NCBI RefSeq assembly: GCF_014385165.1
Contig: NZ_JACRTF010000001.1
Coordinates: forward strand, 3,410,001-3,474,000
DNA length: 64,000 nt
Direction of reading: 5' to 3'
Source of the DNA: Jilunia laotingensis
GTDB taxonomy: Bacteria; Bacteroidota; Bacteroidia; Bacteroidales; Bacteroidaceae
Positions within the stretch are counted from its first letter, which is position 1. Every line of letters begins with the position of its first letter. Under the pieces are notes generated by a model. The model did not search any database. It worked only from the letters and a program-made list of their open reading frames with translations, and was not told the origin of the DNA. The translations under genes and the position numbers were made by a program. Shown here one piece after another: positions 25,872 through 34,815 of the stretch.

Positions 25872-27332
25872 ATGGAAGCTGCAATAACAGTTGATCACAT
25901 CAGCAAGCGGTATGGCAAAGTGGAGGCATTGAAAGAGGTCTCGTTATCTGTCAGACCGGGAGAAATATTCGGGCTAATCGGGCCGGACGGGGCGGGGAAG
26001 AGTACACTCTTTCGTATACTCACCACTTTGTTGTTGCCCGATAGGGGTACGGCTGTAGTCGGTGGATGTGATGTGGTGAAAGAATATAAAGAAATCCGTC
26101 AGCGGGTAGGTTATATGCCCGGCCGGTTCTCTCTCTATCAAGATCTGACAGTGGAGGAGAATCTGAATTTTTTTGCAACTGTTTTTAATACTACCATTGA
26201 GGAGAATTACGATCTGGTGAAAGATATATATCAGCAGATCGAGCCTTTTCGCAAACGCCGTGCCGGAGCTTTGTCCGGGGGAATGAAACAAAAGCTGGCA
26301 TTGAGTTGCGCCCTTATTCATAAACCGGATATCTTGTTCCTCGATGAACCGACTACAGGAGTAGATCCGGTTTCAAGGAAAGAGTTCTGGGAAATGTTGC
26401 ATCGGCTGAAAGAACAGGGGATAACCATTATCGCTTCAACTCCGATAATGGATGAGGCCCGGCAGTGCGACCGTATCGCTTTTATCAATGAAGGGCAGAT
26501 ACACGGGATAGATACACCGGAAAGAATCCTGCAACGATTTGCCTCCATACTTTGTCCGCCCGGATTGGAACGGGGAGAAACAGGATACCAGAATGAATAC
26601 GTGATTGAAGTGGATGGTTTATGCAAGTGCTTTGGCAGTTTTACTGCCGTAGATCATATTTCATTTAAGGTAAAGCGTGGCGAGATCTTCGGCTTTTTGG
26701 GAGCCAACGGAGCTGGTAAGACCACTGCCATGCGTATGCTTTGCGGATTGAGCAAGCCTACTTCCGGAACGGGGCGTGTGGCGGGATTCGACCTCTCTAC
26801 CCAATCGGAAGAGGTGAAAAAGAACATAGGTTATATGAGCCAGAAATTTTCACTTTATGAGGATTTGAAAGTCTGGGAGAACATCCGACTTTTTGCCGGC
26901 ATTTACGGTATGAAAGAGAAAGAGATTGAAATAAAAACCGATGAGTTGCTCGATCGCCTCGGATTTGCCTCGGAACGGGATACGTTGGTAAAAAGCCTCC
27001 CTTTGGGATGGAAGCAGAAACTTGCGTTCTCCGTTTCTATATTTCACGAACCCCGGATTGTGTTTCTTGATGAACCTACGGGCGGGGTGGACCCGGCTAC
27101 GAGGCGACAATTCTGGGAATTGATCTATCAGGCGGCAGACCGTGGAATTACTGTTTTTGTGACGACTCATTACATGGATGAGGCTGAGTATTGCAACCGG
27201 GTTTCTATCATGGTGGATGGCCGCATCGAGGCACTCGATACACCGAATAAACTGAGAGAGCAGTTTCATGCTGCAACAATGGATGACGTATTTCAACAAC
27301 TGGCCCGTAAGGCCGTTCGTAAAGCCGATTGA
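25872..27332 (+). CDS. Fused double ABC ATPase (YbhF-like)
   Basis: Two nucleotide-binding domains in one 486-residue chain. Domain 1: Walker A GPDGAGKST (37-45), signature LSGGM (134-138), Walker B ILFLDEP (154-160). Domain 2: Walker A GANGAGKTT (277-285), Walker B IVFLDEP (396-402), but the signature reads LPLGW (376-380) instead of LSGGQ. The ATPase therefore looks asymmetric, with one degenerate composite site. The fusion matches YbhF, which energises two ABC-2 permeases to export drugs or other hydrophobic compounds. ATG 25872 is preferred over the 36-codon longer frame overlapping the adaptor gene. Confidence 0.9.
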   Translation: MEAAITVDHISKRYGKVEALKEVSLSVRPGEIFGLIGPDGAGKSTLFRILTTLLLPDRGTAVVGGCDVVKEYKEIRQRVGYMPGRFSLYQDLTVEENLNFFATVFNTTIEENYDLVKDIYQQIEPFRKRRAGALSGGMKQKLALSCALIHKPDILFLDEPTTGVDPVSRKEFWEMLHRLKEQGITIIASTPIMDEARQCDRIAFINEGQIHGIDTPERILQRFASILCPPGLERGETGYQNEYVIEVDGLCKCFGSFTAVDHISFKVKRGEIFGFLGANGAGKTTAMRMLCGLSKPTSGTGRVAGFDLSTQSEEVKKNIGYMSQKFSLYEDLKVWENIRLFAGIYGMKEKEIEIKTDELLDRLGFASERDTLVKSLPLGWKQKLAFSVSIFHEPRIVFLDEPTGGVDPATRRQFWELIYQAADRGITVFVTTHYMDEAEYCNRVSIMVDGRIEALDTPNKLREQFHAATMDDVFQQLARKAVRKAD

Positions 27333-27337
27333 CGCTT

Positions 27338-28492
27338 ATGAAACAGTTTATAGCTTTTGTAAGAAAAGAATTTTATCATATCTTCCGTGACCGGCGTACC
27401 ATGCTTATCTTGCTGGGGATGCCTGTTGTGCAAATCATACTCTTTGGTTTTGCTATTTCTACGGAAGTAAGGAATGTCCGCGTGGCTGTACTCGATCCGT
27501 CGAATGACGTGATGACTCGCCGGATCATCGATCAGTTGGAAGCGAGTGAATATTTCAAAATAGAACGGTTGGTGCATTCCCCGGAAGAATTGGAGACCGT
27601 CTTCAGGGAGGGCGATGCGGACATGGCTGTGGTATTCAGCCCGCAGTTCATGGATGATATGTACAGCGGGGATGCTCAAGTCCAGCTTGTGGCGGATGCG
27701 ACCGATCCCAATATGGCTACTACGCGGACAAATTATGCTTCGGGTGTCATAGCCTCCGTACAACAGGAGATGCTACGGGAGATACTTTCAAAGTCCCAAG
27801 CCGCTTCGATGTCATCCGGAGTTTCTGCCGTCTCCTCTTCGGGTGGTACATTAGTGCCTGATTTGAAATTATTGTATAATCCGCAGATGAAGAGTACATA
27901 TAACTTTGTTCCCGGGGTGATGGGGCTTATTCTGATGTTGATCTGTGCCATGATGACCTCTATCTCCATTGTCCGTGAGAAAGAAACGGGGACTATGGAA
28001 ATATTGCTTGTGTCACCTGTGCGCCCTTTGTTTGTGATACTTTCCAAAGCGGTGCCCTATTTTGTCTTGTCTTTTGTCAATCTTGTGACGATACTTTTAC
28101 TGTCCGTTTACGTGTTGGAAGTTCCGGTGGCGGGCAGTCTGTTCTGGTTGATAGCCGTATCGCTGCTTTTTATATTTGTTTCATTGGCATTGGGATTGCT
28201 TATCTCGTCTGTGACCCGGACACAGGTGGCGGCTATGCTGGCTTCGGGGCTGATACTGATGATGCCGACAATGATCCTTTCCGGAATGATTTTCCCGATA
28301 GAAAGTATGCCTTTGGTGCTACAAGGGATTTCTGCCATCCTTCCGGCACGTTGGTATATTCAGGCAGTGCGCAAACTGATGATCGAGGGAGTTGATGTTA
28401 CTTTGGTGATGCAAGAGATCGGAATCCTGGCATTGATGGCGGTGGTACTGATCACTATTAGTTTTAAGAAGTTTAAAAACAGATTGGAATGA
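27338..28492 (+). CDS. ABC-2 type permease (YbhS/YbhR-like), first copy
   Basis: A 384-residue inner-membrane permease. TM1 is near residues 20-40, then a large extracytoplasmic domain of about 130 residues, then five TM helices in the C-terminal half. This is the ABC-2 export architecture. The ATG at 27338 is used, and an upstream TTG is weaker. It follows the ATPase gene by 5 nt and overlaps the next permease by 4 nt (ATGA), so it is translationally coupled. Confidence 0.9.
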   Translation: MKQFIAFVRKEFYHIFRDRRTMLILLGMPVVQIILFGFAISTEVRNVRVAVLDPSNDVMTRRIIDQLEASEYFKIERLVHSPEELETVFREGDADMAVVFSPQFMDDMYSGDAQVQLVADATDPNMATTRTNYASGVIASVQQEMLREILSKSQAASMSSGVSAVSSSGGTLVPDLKLLYNPQMKSTYNFVPGVMGLILMLICAMMTSISIVREKETGTMEILLVSPVRPLFVILSKAVPYFVLSFVNLVTILLLSVYVLEVPVAGSLFWLIAVSLLFIFVSLALGLLISSVTRTQVAAMLASGLILMMPTMILSGMIFPIESMPLVLQGISAILPARWYIQAVRKLMIEGVDVTLVMQEIGILALMAVVLITISFKKFKNRLE

Positions 28493-29613
28493 TAAAGTTT
28501 CTCATTGAAAAAGAATTTAAGCAGTTGTTCCGTAACTCTTTCTTGCCGCGGCTCATCCTGCTCTTTCCCTGTATGATAATGATTCTCATGCCTTGGGCTA
28601 TGAATCTGGAAATCCGTAACGTAGCCTTGAATATCGTTGATAATGATCATACCACGACTTCCCGCAGGCTGGTTGAGAAGATAGCTGCCTCCAGCTATTT
28701 CCGCTTGACGGGGCTTCCGGATTCTTATTCCGAAGCTCTCCGGAATGTAGAAGCGGGGAATGCCGATCTTATCCTTGAGATTCCCCGGGATATGGAACGT
28801 GAATTTATGAATGGCAATTCAGCTCATGTACTGGTTGCCGCAAATGCGGTTAACGGTACGAAAGGCGGACTCGGAGGTGCATATCTTTCAACGATTGTTA
28901 ATGAATATGCCCTGCAACTGCAAGAAGAAATGCCGCAAAATGTCCAGACTACTTTCGTTACAAATGGGAAACTGCCGATAGAGTTGTCCACTCTGAATCT
29001 TTTTAATCCGAACCTGAATTATAAACTGTTTATGATTCCCGCGTTAATGGTGATGCTCCTTACCCTTATTTGCGGTTTTCTTCCTGCCCTCAATGTGGTT
29101 GGGGAAAAGGAGGCAGGTACTATCGAGCAGATTAATGTAACACCGGTTTCCCGTTTTACTTTCATTATTGCCAAATTATTGCCGTACTGGATTATCGGTT
29201 TTGTTGTACTTACCATCTGTTTTCTTCTAGCCTGGTTGCTTTATGGGATTGTGCCCGTTGGTAACTTGGGGCTAATTTACTTTTTTTCCGTGCTATTTGT
29301 ATTGGCGATGTCCGGGCTTGGGCTGGTTATTTCCAATCATTCGGCAACGATGCAGCAGGCGATGTTCGTCATGTGGTTTTGTATGCTGATCTTGATTCTG
29401 ATGAGTGGTTTATTCACTCCCATTAGCAGTATGCCCGGATGGGCGCAGGCAATTACAGTTCTGAACCCGTTGAAATATCTGATGGAGGTCATGCGCATGG
29501 TATTTCTGAAGGGAAGTAGCCTCATGGATTTGTTGCCTCAACTATTCGCTTTACTGCTCTTTGCAACAGTTTTGAATTTTTGGGCGGTGATGAGTTATAA
29601 GAAAAGGATGTAG
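28489..29613 (+). CDS. ABC-2 type permease (YbhS/YbhR-like), second copy
   Basis: A 374-residue paralogue of the preceding permease with the same layout: N-terminal TM helix, large extracytoplasmic domain, five C-terminal TM helices. The two probably form a heterodimeric channel driven by the double ATPase. It is the last gene of the five-gene exporter operon. No good terminator is seen directly after the stop. The nearest candidate is the inverted repeat at 30330-30420. Confidence 0.9.
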   Translation: MIKFLIEKEFKQLFRNSFLPRLILLFPCMIMILMPWAMNLEIRNVALNIVDNDHTTTSRRLVEKIAASSYFRLTGLPDSYSEALRNVEAGNADLILEIPRDMEREFMNGNSAHVLVAANAVNGTKGGLGGAYLSTIVNEYALQLQEEMPQNVQTTFVTNGKLPIELSTLNLFNPNLNYKLFMIPALMVMLLTLICGFLPALNVVGEKEAGTIEQINVTPVSRFTFIIAKLLPYWIIGFVVLTICFLLAWLLYGIVPVGNLGLIYFFSVLFVLAMSGLGLVISNHSATMQQAMFVMWFCMLILILMSGLFTPISSMPGWAQAITVLNPLKYLMEVMRMVFLKGSSLMDLLPQLFALLLFATVLNFWAVMSYKKRM

Positions 29614-29924
29614 CCTGATGCAGGATAACTCGAAATATAGAATTGACGAATTGTCATTTTGTTTTTTAGAAGTGCTGTCAGTGCGAAAATTACGTTCTGG
29701 TGTAGGCTTGTTGTAGAAGAATGGATTGTAGGACAGTTAGAATTTTCCCATGTGTCATTGAAATGACATATACAGGCTCCCTTTTTGCGAATTGTCATGT
29801 CATCTTGTTCTAAAAGTAAAATGATGTCGCCATTTCTATTTCTTATTGTTATATTTGATTGTACCAGTTTGTGGAAGTAGTTAGAAGAAAACGAGCAAGC
29901 GAATTTTCTTTTTTATACATTTCA

Positions 29925-30056
29925 AGCCCTCATTTATTGGAAAAGGATACTTTGTCTGAAGGAGATAGTAGTTCCATCTGATGAAAATTAATATTTTATT
30001 TGTTGGAAATGGTAGTTTCATCTATCGGAAATAGCTATTTTGTCTGATAAAAATGA
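29925..30056. repeat. Six degenerate 22-nt tandem repeats
   Basis: Units start at 29925, 29947, 29969, 29991, 30013 and 30035 with no insertions or deletions. The core consensus is TTTCATCTGATGGAAA, itself an imperfect palindrome. Individual units are only moderately similar, so the exact 22-nt phase is the strongest signal. A related block occurs at 53704-53791. Confidence 0.75.
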
Positions 30057-30329
30057 CTGTTTTTACCCTTTTTTCATGTGATTTATTAGGGGAAAGCTCC
30101 TTGTTTGGTGCTATTTCGTCTCTTTTAGAAAACAGTGTGGTTAGTAAAATACAGGGAAAAAGACTATATTGTTGTAAAGTAGTGTCTTTCTGTGTCTTTT
30201 TGAATGTGGCAGATGTTGAACTCAAAGTGCGTAGGAGGGAAATATACAGGCTGAATATAAATAAAAGCATATCGTCACATTGAAAAGTGAACAACTAATA
30301 AGTGAACAGTTTACTCTGGTACAAATAAA

Positions 30330-30420
30330 AGGGACTGACTAAAACAGCTCTTCTAAACTAATTCCTCTACAGATATTTATAGAAGAATCTTTATCAGAGT
30401 TCTTTTTTTAGTCAATCCCT
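30330..30420. terminator. Inverted repeat with T-rich arm, probable terminator
   Basis: Arms 30330-30344 (AGGGACTGACTAAAA) and 30406-30420 pair over 15 bp with one wobble across a 61-nt insert. The right arm is preceded by a T-run. Position between convergent genes suits termination. A related element with similar ends and interior occurs at 44977-45084. Confidence 0.5.
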
Positions 30421-30451
30421 AAGTGACGTTATCGTAGATTCTGTCTTTTAA

Positions 30452-30880
30452 TTATTTTATCTCGATGGTTCTTTCAGCTTTCTTGACTTCTTCTTCGCTG
30501 AGTTTAGGTAATTCAATTGTCAACACACCATTTTCTACTTGGGCGGATATCTTTTCTTTATCGACATTCTCCGGAAGAATCATGGTTTGCTGGAATTTGG
30601 AGTATGAGAATTCGCGACGAAGATAGCGACCGTCCTTCTTATCCTCTTTGTCTTCTATCTTTTTCTCCATAGAAATAACAAGATTGTTATCCTCATCGAT
30701 ACGGATGTTGAAATCTCCCTTAGTCATTCCCGGAGCAGCAACTTCTACTTTGTATCCATTTTCTGTTTCGATTACATTGATAGCTGGTGCGGTTGCGTTG
30801 GCTTTAGCCATCCATTCATTATCAAAGAAATCATTGAAAATACTTGGTAACCAGTTTTGAGTTCTTCTAACAGGCATCAT
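30452..30880 (-). CDS. Hsp20 / alpha-crystallin small heat-shock protein
   Basis: A 142-residue small heat-shock protein. A short N-terminal arm (about 1-35, with NWLPSIFNDFF) precedes the alpha-crystallin domain (about 38-132, including YKVEVAAPGMTKGDFNI and the ENGVLTIELPK strand). A short C-terminal extension follows. The family forms oligomers that hold unfolding proteins in the cytosol without ATP. It appears monocistronic, and I see no recognisable heat-shock operator in its upstream region. Confidence 0.95.
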   Translation of the reverse strand: MMPVRRTQNWLPSIFNDFFDNEWMAKANATAPAINVIETENGYKVEVAAPGMTKGDFNIRIDEDNNLVISMEKKIEDKEDKKDGRYLRREFSYSKFQQTMILPENVDKEKISAQVENGVLTIELPKLSEEEVKKAERTIEIK

Positions 30881-31107
30881 AATTTTAATCTCCTATTTTT
30901 AAATTAAACAATCAGTTAATTATAGAACTCTTGCTTCCTTTCAGGAGCTTTGTTCGATAATTTAAGTGCAAAACATATGCCAGTGCATTTTTGTTCCTGT
31001 ATTTGACTATTTGTCATTAATCAGGTGCCAATATTTCACTTTTTATGCCATTATGTAACTGATATTTGTTTATTTTATATAAGTAGGTGGATTTTTGATG
31101 CTATTTA

Positions 31108-31578
31108 TCACTTGATGAGCTTGAATCTCATTCGTAGAACTTTCCGTTCTTCATCATAATCATAACTAATGATTTTGAATGTCCCGATCTCTGATGTGTT
31201 TTCGACATGTTGGCCGATACATGCGCAGGCATCGTAATCTCCGATCCGGACGATTCGTAATGTTTCGCTGGCATCTTCAGGTAACTTGCTAAGATCGACA
31301 ATCTTCTTAGCATCTTCCTGTGGCATAAACTCGATGGTAACAGGAAGATTTTGTCTTATGACTTCATTTACCTTATCTTCTATGGCCTGTATCTGTTCAT
31401 CGCTCGGGCACGTTGAGAGTTCGTAATCACATTTACTCTTCTTCTTCTCAATATGAGCATTCCTCGAGCGAGGGCATCCGAAGGTTTTTACCATAGTGGC
31501 ATTAAGTAAATGTTCTGTTGTATGCATAGGAGGATACTCCTGCTTGTTGTGGTCGTTGAGTTGTGGTTGTTGTTCCAT
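31108..31578 (-). CDS. AlaX-like alanyl-tRNA editing domain protein
   Basis: A stand-alone 156-residue protein of the AlaRS/ThrRS second additional domain type. The metal-binding pairs HTTEH (about 19-23) and CIGQH (about 120-124) form the expected HxxxH and CxxxH site. Free-standing AlaX proteins hydrolyse mischarged tRNA-Ala (with Ser or Gly). It lacks the aminoacylation and C-Ala domains. Its N-terminus is shorter than long AlaX forms, so which tRNA it edits is uncertain. It lies 68 nt downstream of the KilA-N gene on the same strand. Confidence 0.85.
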   Translation of the reverse strand: MEQQPQLNDHNKQEYPPMHTTEHLLNATMVKTFGCPRSRNAHIEKKKSKCDYELSTCPSDEQIQAIEDKVNEVIRQNLPVTIEFMPQEDAKKIVDLSKLPEDASETLRIVRIGDYDACACIGQHVENTSEIGTFKIISYDYDEERKVLRMRFKLIK

Positions 31579-31646
31579 AAATTATTTCAATAACTTTTTA
31601 TTATTAATATCTTCAAGAATACTCATTTGTTGAATAGCAATCTGAT

Positions 31647-32279
31647 TTAATTTAATAAGTCTGTCTTTGGGGGTAGACCTTCATTAATAAATACTGCATT
31701 TAGGTTTTCCATGTTTGATAAACAGATTAGCTCATTGATAGAAGCATAATCACGAATATTTCCTTTCAAATCGGGATGTAGTTCCCGCCACTCTACTGCT
31801 GTCATGCCAAACATAGCTACATTAAGTATGTCTGCTTCGCTGGCGTAGATTTTAGATGCTTGTTGAGGGGTTACTTCTTTGGGAATCAGATTTTGCTTTA
31901 TAGCATCTGTATGGATATGATAATTTATTTTAGACAGTTCTCGTTTGGCAGACCATTTAATCTGAACTTGTTCTTGTTCTTTGAGTCGTTGGAATTCAAT
32001 AGCACTGGTTGTTTCTATCCATTTTTGTGGTGACAGAGTAAATGCATTTAAACCTGCTGCTTTTCTAACCCCCTCGAATTCGAGGGGGTTAAAATTGGGA
32101 TTATACAATGTTTCCCATAATCCTAAATATTCAATAGTCATTCTATTACGTAGCCAATTGGCAATAACGGCATTGGAATCTGTTGTCTTGTATTTAGCTA
32201 TATCGGTTAGGGAAATGTAATCTGTATCGTTGATTTTTAAAATAGTAACGTCTGTCTTCTGAACTGTTATCTTTGCCAT
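31647..32279 (-). CDS. KilA-N domain protein
   Basis: A 210-residue protein with an N-terminal KilA-N domain (about 12-105): YISLTDIAKYK, ANWLRNRMTIEYLGLWE, NPLEFEGVRKAAGLNAFTLS. The family is a DNA-binding fold common in phages and in Bacteroidales chromosomes, where its role is mostly unknown. The C-terminal part (about 110-210) has no domain I recognise. A perfect 26-bp palindrome sits inside the coding sequence at the conserved NPLEFEGV segment. The context (next to an AlaX gene, no phage genes) suggests a stable accessory gene. Confidence 0.85.
   Translation of the reverse strand: MAKITVQKTDVTILKINDTDYISLTDIAKYKTTDSNAVIANWLRNRMTIEYLGLWETLYNPNFNPLEFEGVRKAAGLNAFTLSPQKWIETTSAIEFQRLKEQEQVQIKWSAKRELSKINYHIHTDAIKQNLIPKEVTPQQASKIYASEADILNVAMFGMTAVEWRELHPDLKGNIRDYASINELICLSNMENLNAVFINEGLPPKTDLLN
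32066..32091. repeat. Perfect 26-bp palindrome inside the KilA-N gene
   Basis: TAACCCCCTCGAA and its exact complement form a continuous palindrome with no spacer, centred on an EcoRI-like GAATTC. It lies within codons for NPLEFEGV of the KilA-N domain. Confidence 0.9.
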
Positions 32280-32468
32280 ACTCTAATTTTTTAGTAAAGG
32301 TAAAGTTATATTTTGAAATAAAGAAATGGTGTATAACTTTTTATTCAGGCTGTGCTAAATTCAAAAGGAATATCTTTATGTGTGTATGTTCCTATTACTA
32401 TTTATGCGTAAAATGGTAGGGTTGTATTGAGTTTTACAATATTTTAGAAACACCTAATATATAGGTAT

Positions 32469-32530
32469 AAAAAAAGGAGTACCGCTGTACTCCAACCTTT
32501 GTTAACCTTAAATCTAATACTATGAAAAAC
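32469..32530 (-). ncRNA. Candidate small RNA between uvrB and the KilA-N gene
   Basis: A promoter and an intrinsic terminator frame a transcript of about 62 nt with no gene in it. The predicted start is near 32530. The 3' end is a perfect 7-bp stem (32493-32487 with 32482-32476, 4-nt loop) followed by seven T on the minus strand. It lies downstream of uvrB in the same direction, so the hairpin could also terminate uvrB transcripts. I do not recognise an RNA family. The existence of an independent RNA is an inference from the paired signals. Confidence 0.55.
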
Positions 32531-32536
32531 ACAATG

Positions 32537-32567
32537 CAAAGGTACGTATTCTTATGAAAATAGCAAA
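32537..32567 (-). promoter_or_regulatory. Promoter of the candidate small RNA
   Basis: On the minus strand -33 TTTG (32567-32564), a 19-nt spacer, then -7 TACCTTTG (32544-32537). This is a full consensus Bacteroides promoter. Confidence 0.7.
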
Positions 32568-32685
32568 TCTTATCTTAAAAAAGAGATGGCTTATAACTTT
32601 TATTTAAAAATAAAACGAATATTGAAGCTTTATTAAGTGTTTTACTTATGACTTCGAAGCAATTCGGGCTTATATTCATTAGGGT

Positions 32686-34722
32686 CTAATCGCTCCATTT
32701 CTCTTTCATAAGGTTTTCCAGTTTCAAGAGTTCATCTCTATATTGTGCTGCTTCGATGAACTCCAACTTTTTAGCCGCTTCGTGCATAAGTTTACGGGTA
32801 CGTTCGATACTCTTCTGCATCTGAGCCTTAGTCATATATTGTACCACAGGATCGGCAGCTATATTGGGATTTGATGGCTCTACATAGGCATGTCTTTCTT
32901 TCAAAACTTCATTAGCTTCGGCATTGCTTCCACCGAATACCGAGAGATTGCGTGCTTTTTTAATCTGTTGTGGGGTAATACCATTGACTTCGTTATAGGC
33001 AAGCTGTTTTTCACGGCGCCGATTGGTCTCATCGATGGTAAGTTTCATGCTGTCTGTTATTTTATCTGCATACATGATTACTTTTCCATTCACGTTTCGG
33101 GCAGCACGTCCCGCAGTCTGAGTCAATGAACGGTGAGAACGAAGAAAACCTTCTTTATCAGCATCAAGAATAGCGACAAGCGATACTTCCGGTAAATCGA
33201 GTCCTTCGCGCAGCAGGTTCACACCGATTAATACATCATAAACACCTTGACGAAGATCATCCATGATCTTCACACGTTCCAGTGTGTCGACATCGCTGTG
33301 GATGTAGTTGCAACGAACATTATTGTTGAGAAGGTATTCGGTCAGTTCTTCCGCCATGCGTTTGGTCAGAGTGGTGACCAAGGTACGTTCCTCTTTTTCT
33401 ATTCGTATTTGGATTTCTTCCATTAAGTCGTCTATCTGATTGAGGCTGGGACGTACTTCGATGACCGGATCAAGCAAACCGGTAGGTCTGATAACCTGTT
33501 CCACGATAATACCTTCGGACTGTACCAGTTCATAATCGGCAGGTGTGGCACTGACGTAAATTACCTGTTTGGCCATGGCTTCAAATTCTTCGAATTTTAA
33601 AGGACGGTTGTCCATGGCAGCAGGCAAACGGAAACCATATTCCACAAGATTTATTTTACGAGCTCGGTCGCCTCCGTACATTGCACGTATCTGGGGCACG
33701 CTTACATGGCTTTCGTCAATTACAATCAAAAAATCATCAGGGAAGAAGTCAAGCAGGCAATAGGGGCGGGTACCGGCTGCACGTCCATCGAAATAACGGG
33801 AATAATTTTCTATGCCGGAGCAGTGACCGAGTTCACGAATCATTTCCATGTCGTATGTCACACGTTCATAGAGCCGTTTTGCTTCATATTCTTTTCCGAT
33901 AGATTCGAAATAAGCTACTTGTTTGGTCAGGTCGTCTTCTATTTCATGAATAGCGCGTAAAGTGGCTTCTTTGGTGGTCATAAAAAGATTGGCGGGATAA
34001 ATCTTATACGATTCGAATGTGGCAATCGTTGCTCCCGAAATCGGATCTACTTCTTCAATGCCGTCAATTTCATCTCCCCAGAAAGTGACCCGGAGAAGTT
34101 TGTCGGAATATGCAAGATATATGTCGACCGTATCACCTTTGACGCGGAAGTTTCCACGGTTCAGATCAATGTCGTTACGTACATACAGGCTGTCAACCAA
34201 TCGGCGTAAAAAAACATTGCGATCCATCATACGTCCGCGTTGGATATCTATGACATTATTATAAAAGTCAGAAGGATTTCCCATACCATATATGCATGAA
34301 ACGGATGAAACGACTACGACATCCTTTCGTCCTGAAAGAAGTGCGGAGGTAGCAGCAAGTCGTAATTTGTCGATTTCATCGTTTATGGCAAGATCCTTTT
34401 CAATGTAAGTGTCCGAACTGGGCAGATAAGCTTCCGGTTGGTAATAATCGTAATAGGATACGTAATATTCAACCGCATTATTAGGAAAGAACCCTTTGAA
34501 TTCACTATATAACTGAGCAGCCAATGTTTTGTTATGGCTCAGAATCAGTGTAGGTTTATTGATATTGGCAATAACGTTGGCTATCGTGAATGTTTTTCCC
34601 GAGCCGGTTACTCCTAATAAAGTTTGTGCGGGAAGCCCTTCTTTTACACCTTCGGTCAGTTGGGCAATCGCCTCCGGTTGGTCACCAGTAGGTTTATATG
34701 CGGATGTCAGTTCAAAATTCAT
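32686..34722 (-). CDS. uvrB: Excinuclease ABC subunit B
   Basis: UvrB, 678 residues. The N-terminus is MNFELTSAYKPTGDQPEAI, with Walker A GVTGSGKT near residue 40, the damage-probing beta-hairpin YYDYYQPEAYLP near 95-106, the helicase motifs DESH and QTAGRAARN, and the C-terminal UVR domain (FIEAAQYRDELLKLE) that contacts UvrC. It verifies lesions in nucleotide-excision repair together with UvrA and UvrC. ATG 34722 is chosen because the conserved start aligns there, discarding 18 upstream codons. Confidence 0.97.
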   Translation of the reverse strand: MNFELTSAYKPTGDQPEAIAQLTEGVKEGLPAQTLLGVTGSGKTFTIANVIANINKPTLILSHNKTLAAQLYSEFKGFFPNNAVEYYVSYYDYYQPEAYLPSSDTYIEKDLAINDEIDKLRLAATSALLSGRKDVVVVSSVSCIYGMGNPSDFYNNVIDIQRGRMMDRNVFLRRLVDSLYVRNDIDLNRGNFRVKGDTVDIYLAYSDKLLRVTFWGDEIDGIEEVDPISGATIATFESYKIYPANLFMTTKEATLRAIHEIEDDLTKQVAYFESIGKEYEAKRLYERVTYDMEMIRELGHCSGIENYSRYFDGRAAGTRPYCLLDFFPDDFLIVIDESHVSVPQIRAMYGGDRARKINLVEYGFRLPAAMDNRPLKFEEFEAMAKQVIYVSATPADYELVQSEGIIVEQVIRPTGLLDPVIEVRPSLNQIDDLMEEIQIRIEKEERTLVTTLTKRMAEELTEYLLNNNVRCNYIHSDVDTLERVKIMDDLRQGVYDVLIGVNLLREGLDLPEVSLVAILDADKEGFLRSHRSLTQTAGRAARNVNGKVIMYADKITDSMKLTIDETNRRREKQLAYNEVNGITPQQIKKARNLSVFGGSNAEANEVLKERHAYVEPSNPNIAADPVVQYMTKAQMQKSIERTRKLMHEAAKKLEFIEAAQYRDELLKLENLMKEKWSD

Positions 34723-34815
34723 ATTTTTACCTCTAAAAAAGTTAGCAATATTCGGGAAAATAGTCGATATAAACAAATAGTTTTTCTAAATAATTGCTAT
34801 AATACATTGAAGAAG

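Larger units (their letters stand above)
29614..30451. other. Long AT-rich intergenic region with repeats
   Basis: The 838 bp between the exporter operon and the convergent hsp20 gene contain no supported gene. They hold a small palindrome (TGTCATTGAAATGACA, about 29754-29769), a block of six 22-nt tandem repeats (29925-30056), and a long-arm inverted repeat (30330-30420). The rest is featureless AT-rich sequence, with short frames lacking domain or signal content. Confidence 0.65.

Noticed and set aside
29925..30056. CRISPR array
   Set aside because: The units are contiguous 22-mers with no unique spacers, and no cas genes are present.
30285..30312. Repeated AAGTGAACA pair
   Set aside because: Only two short copies; too weak to claim as a regulatory site.
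32524..32559. Plus-strand 11-codon leader peptide
   Set aside because: No plus-strand gene follows and the sequence overlaps the minus-strand promoter.
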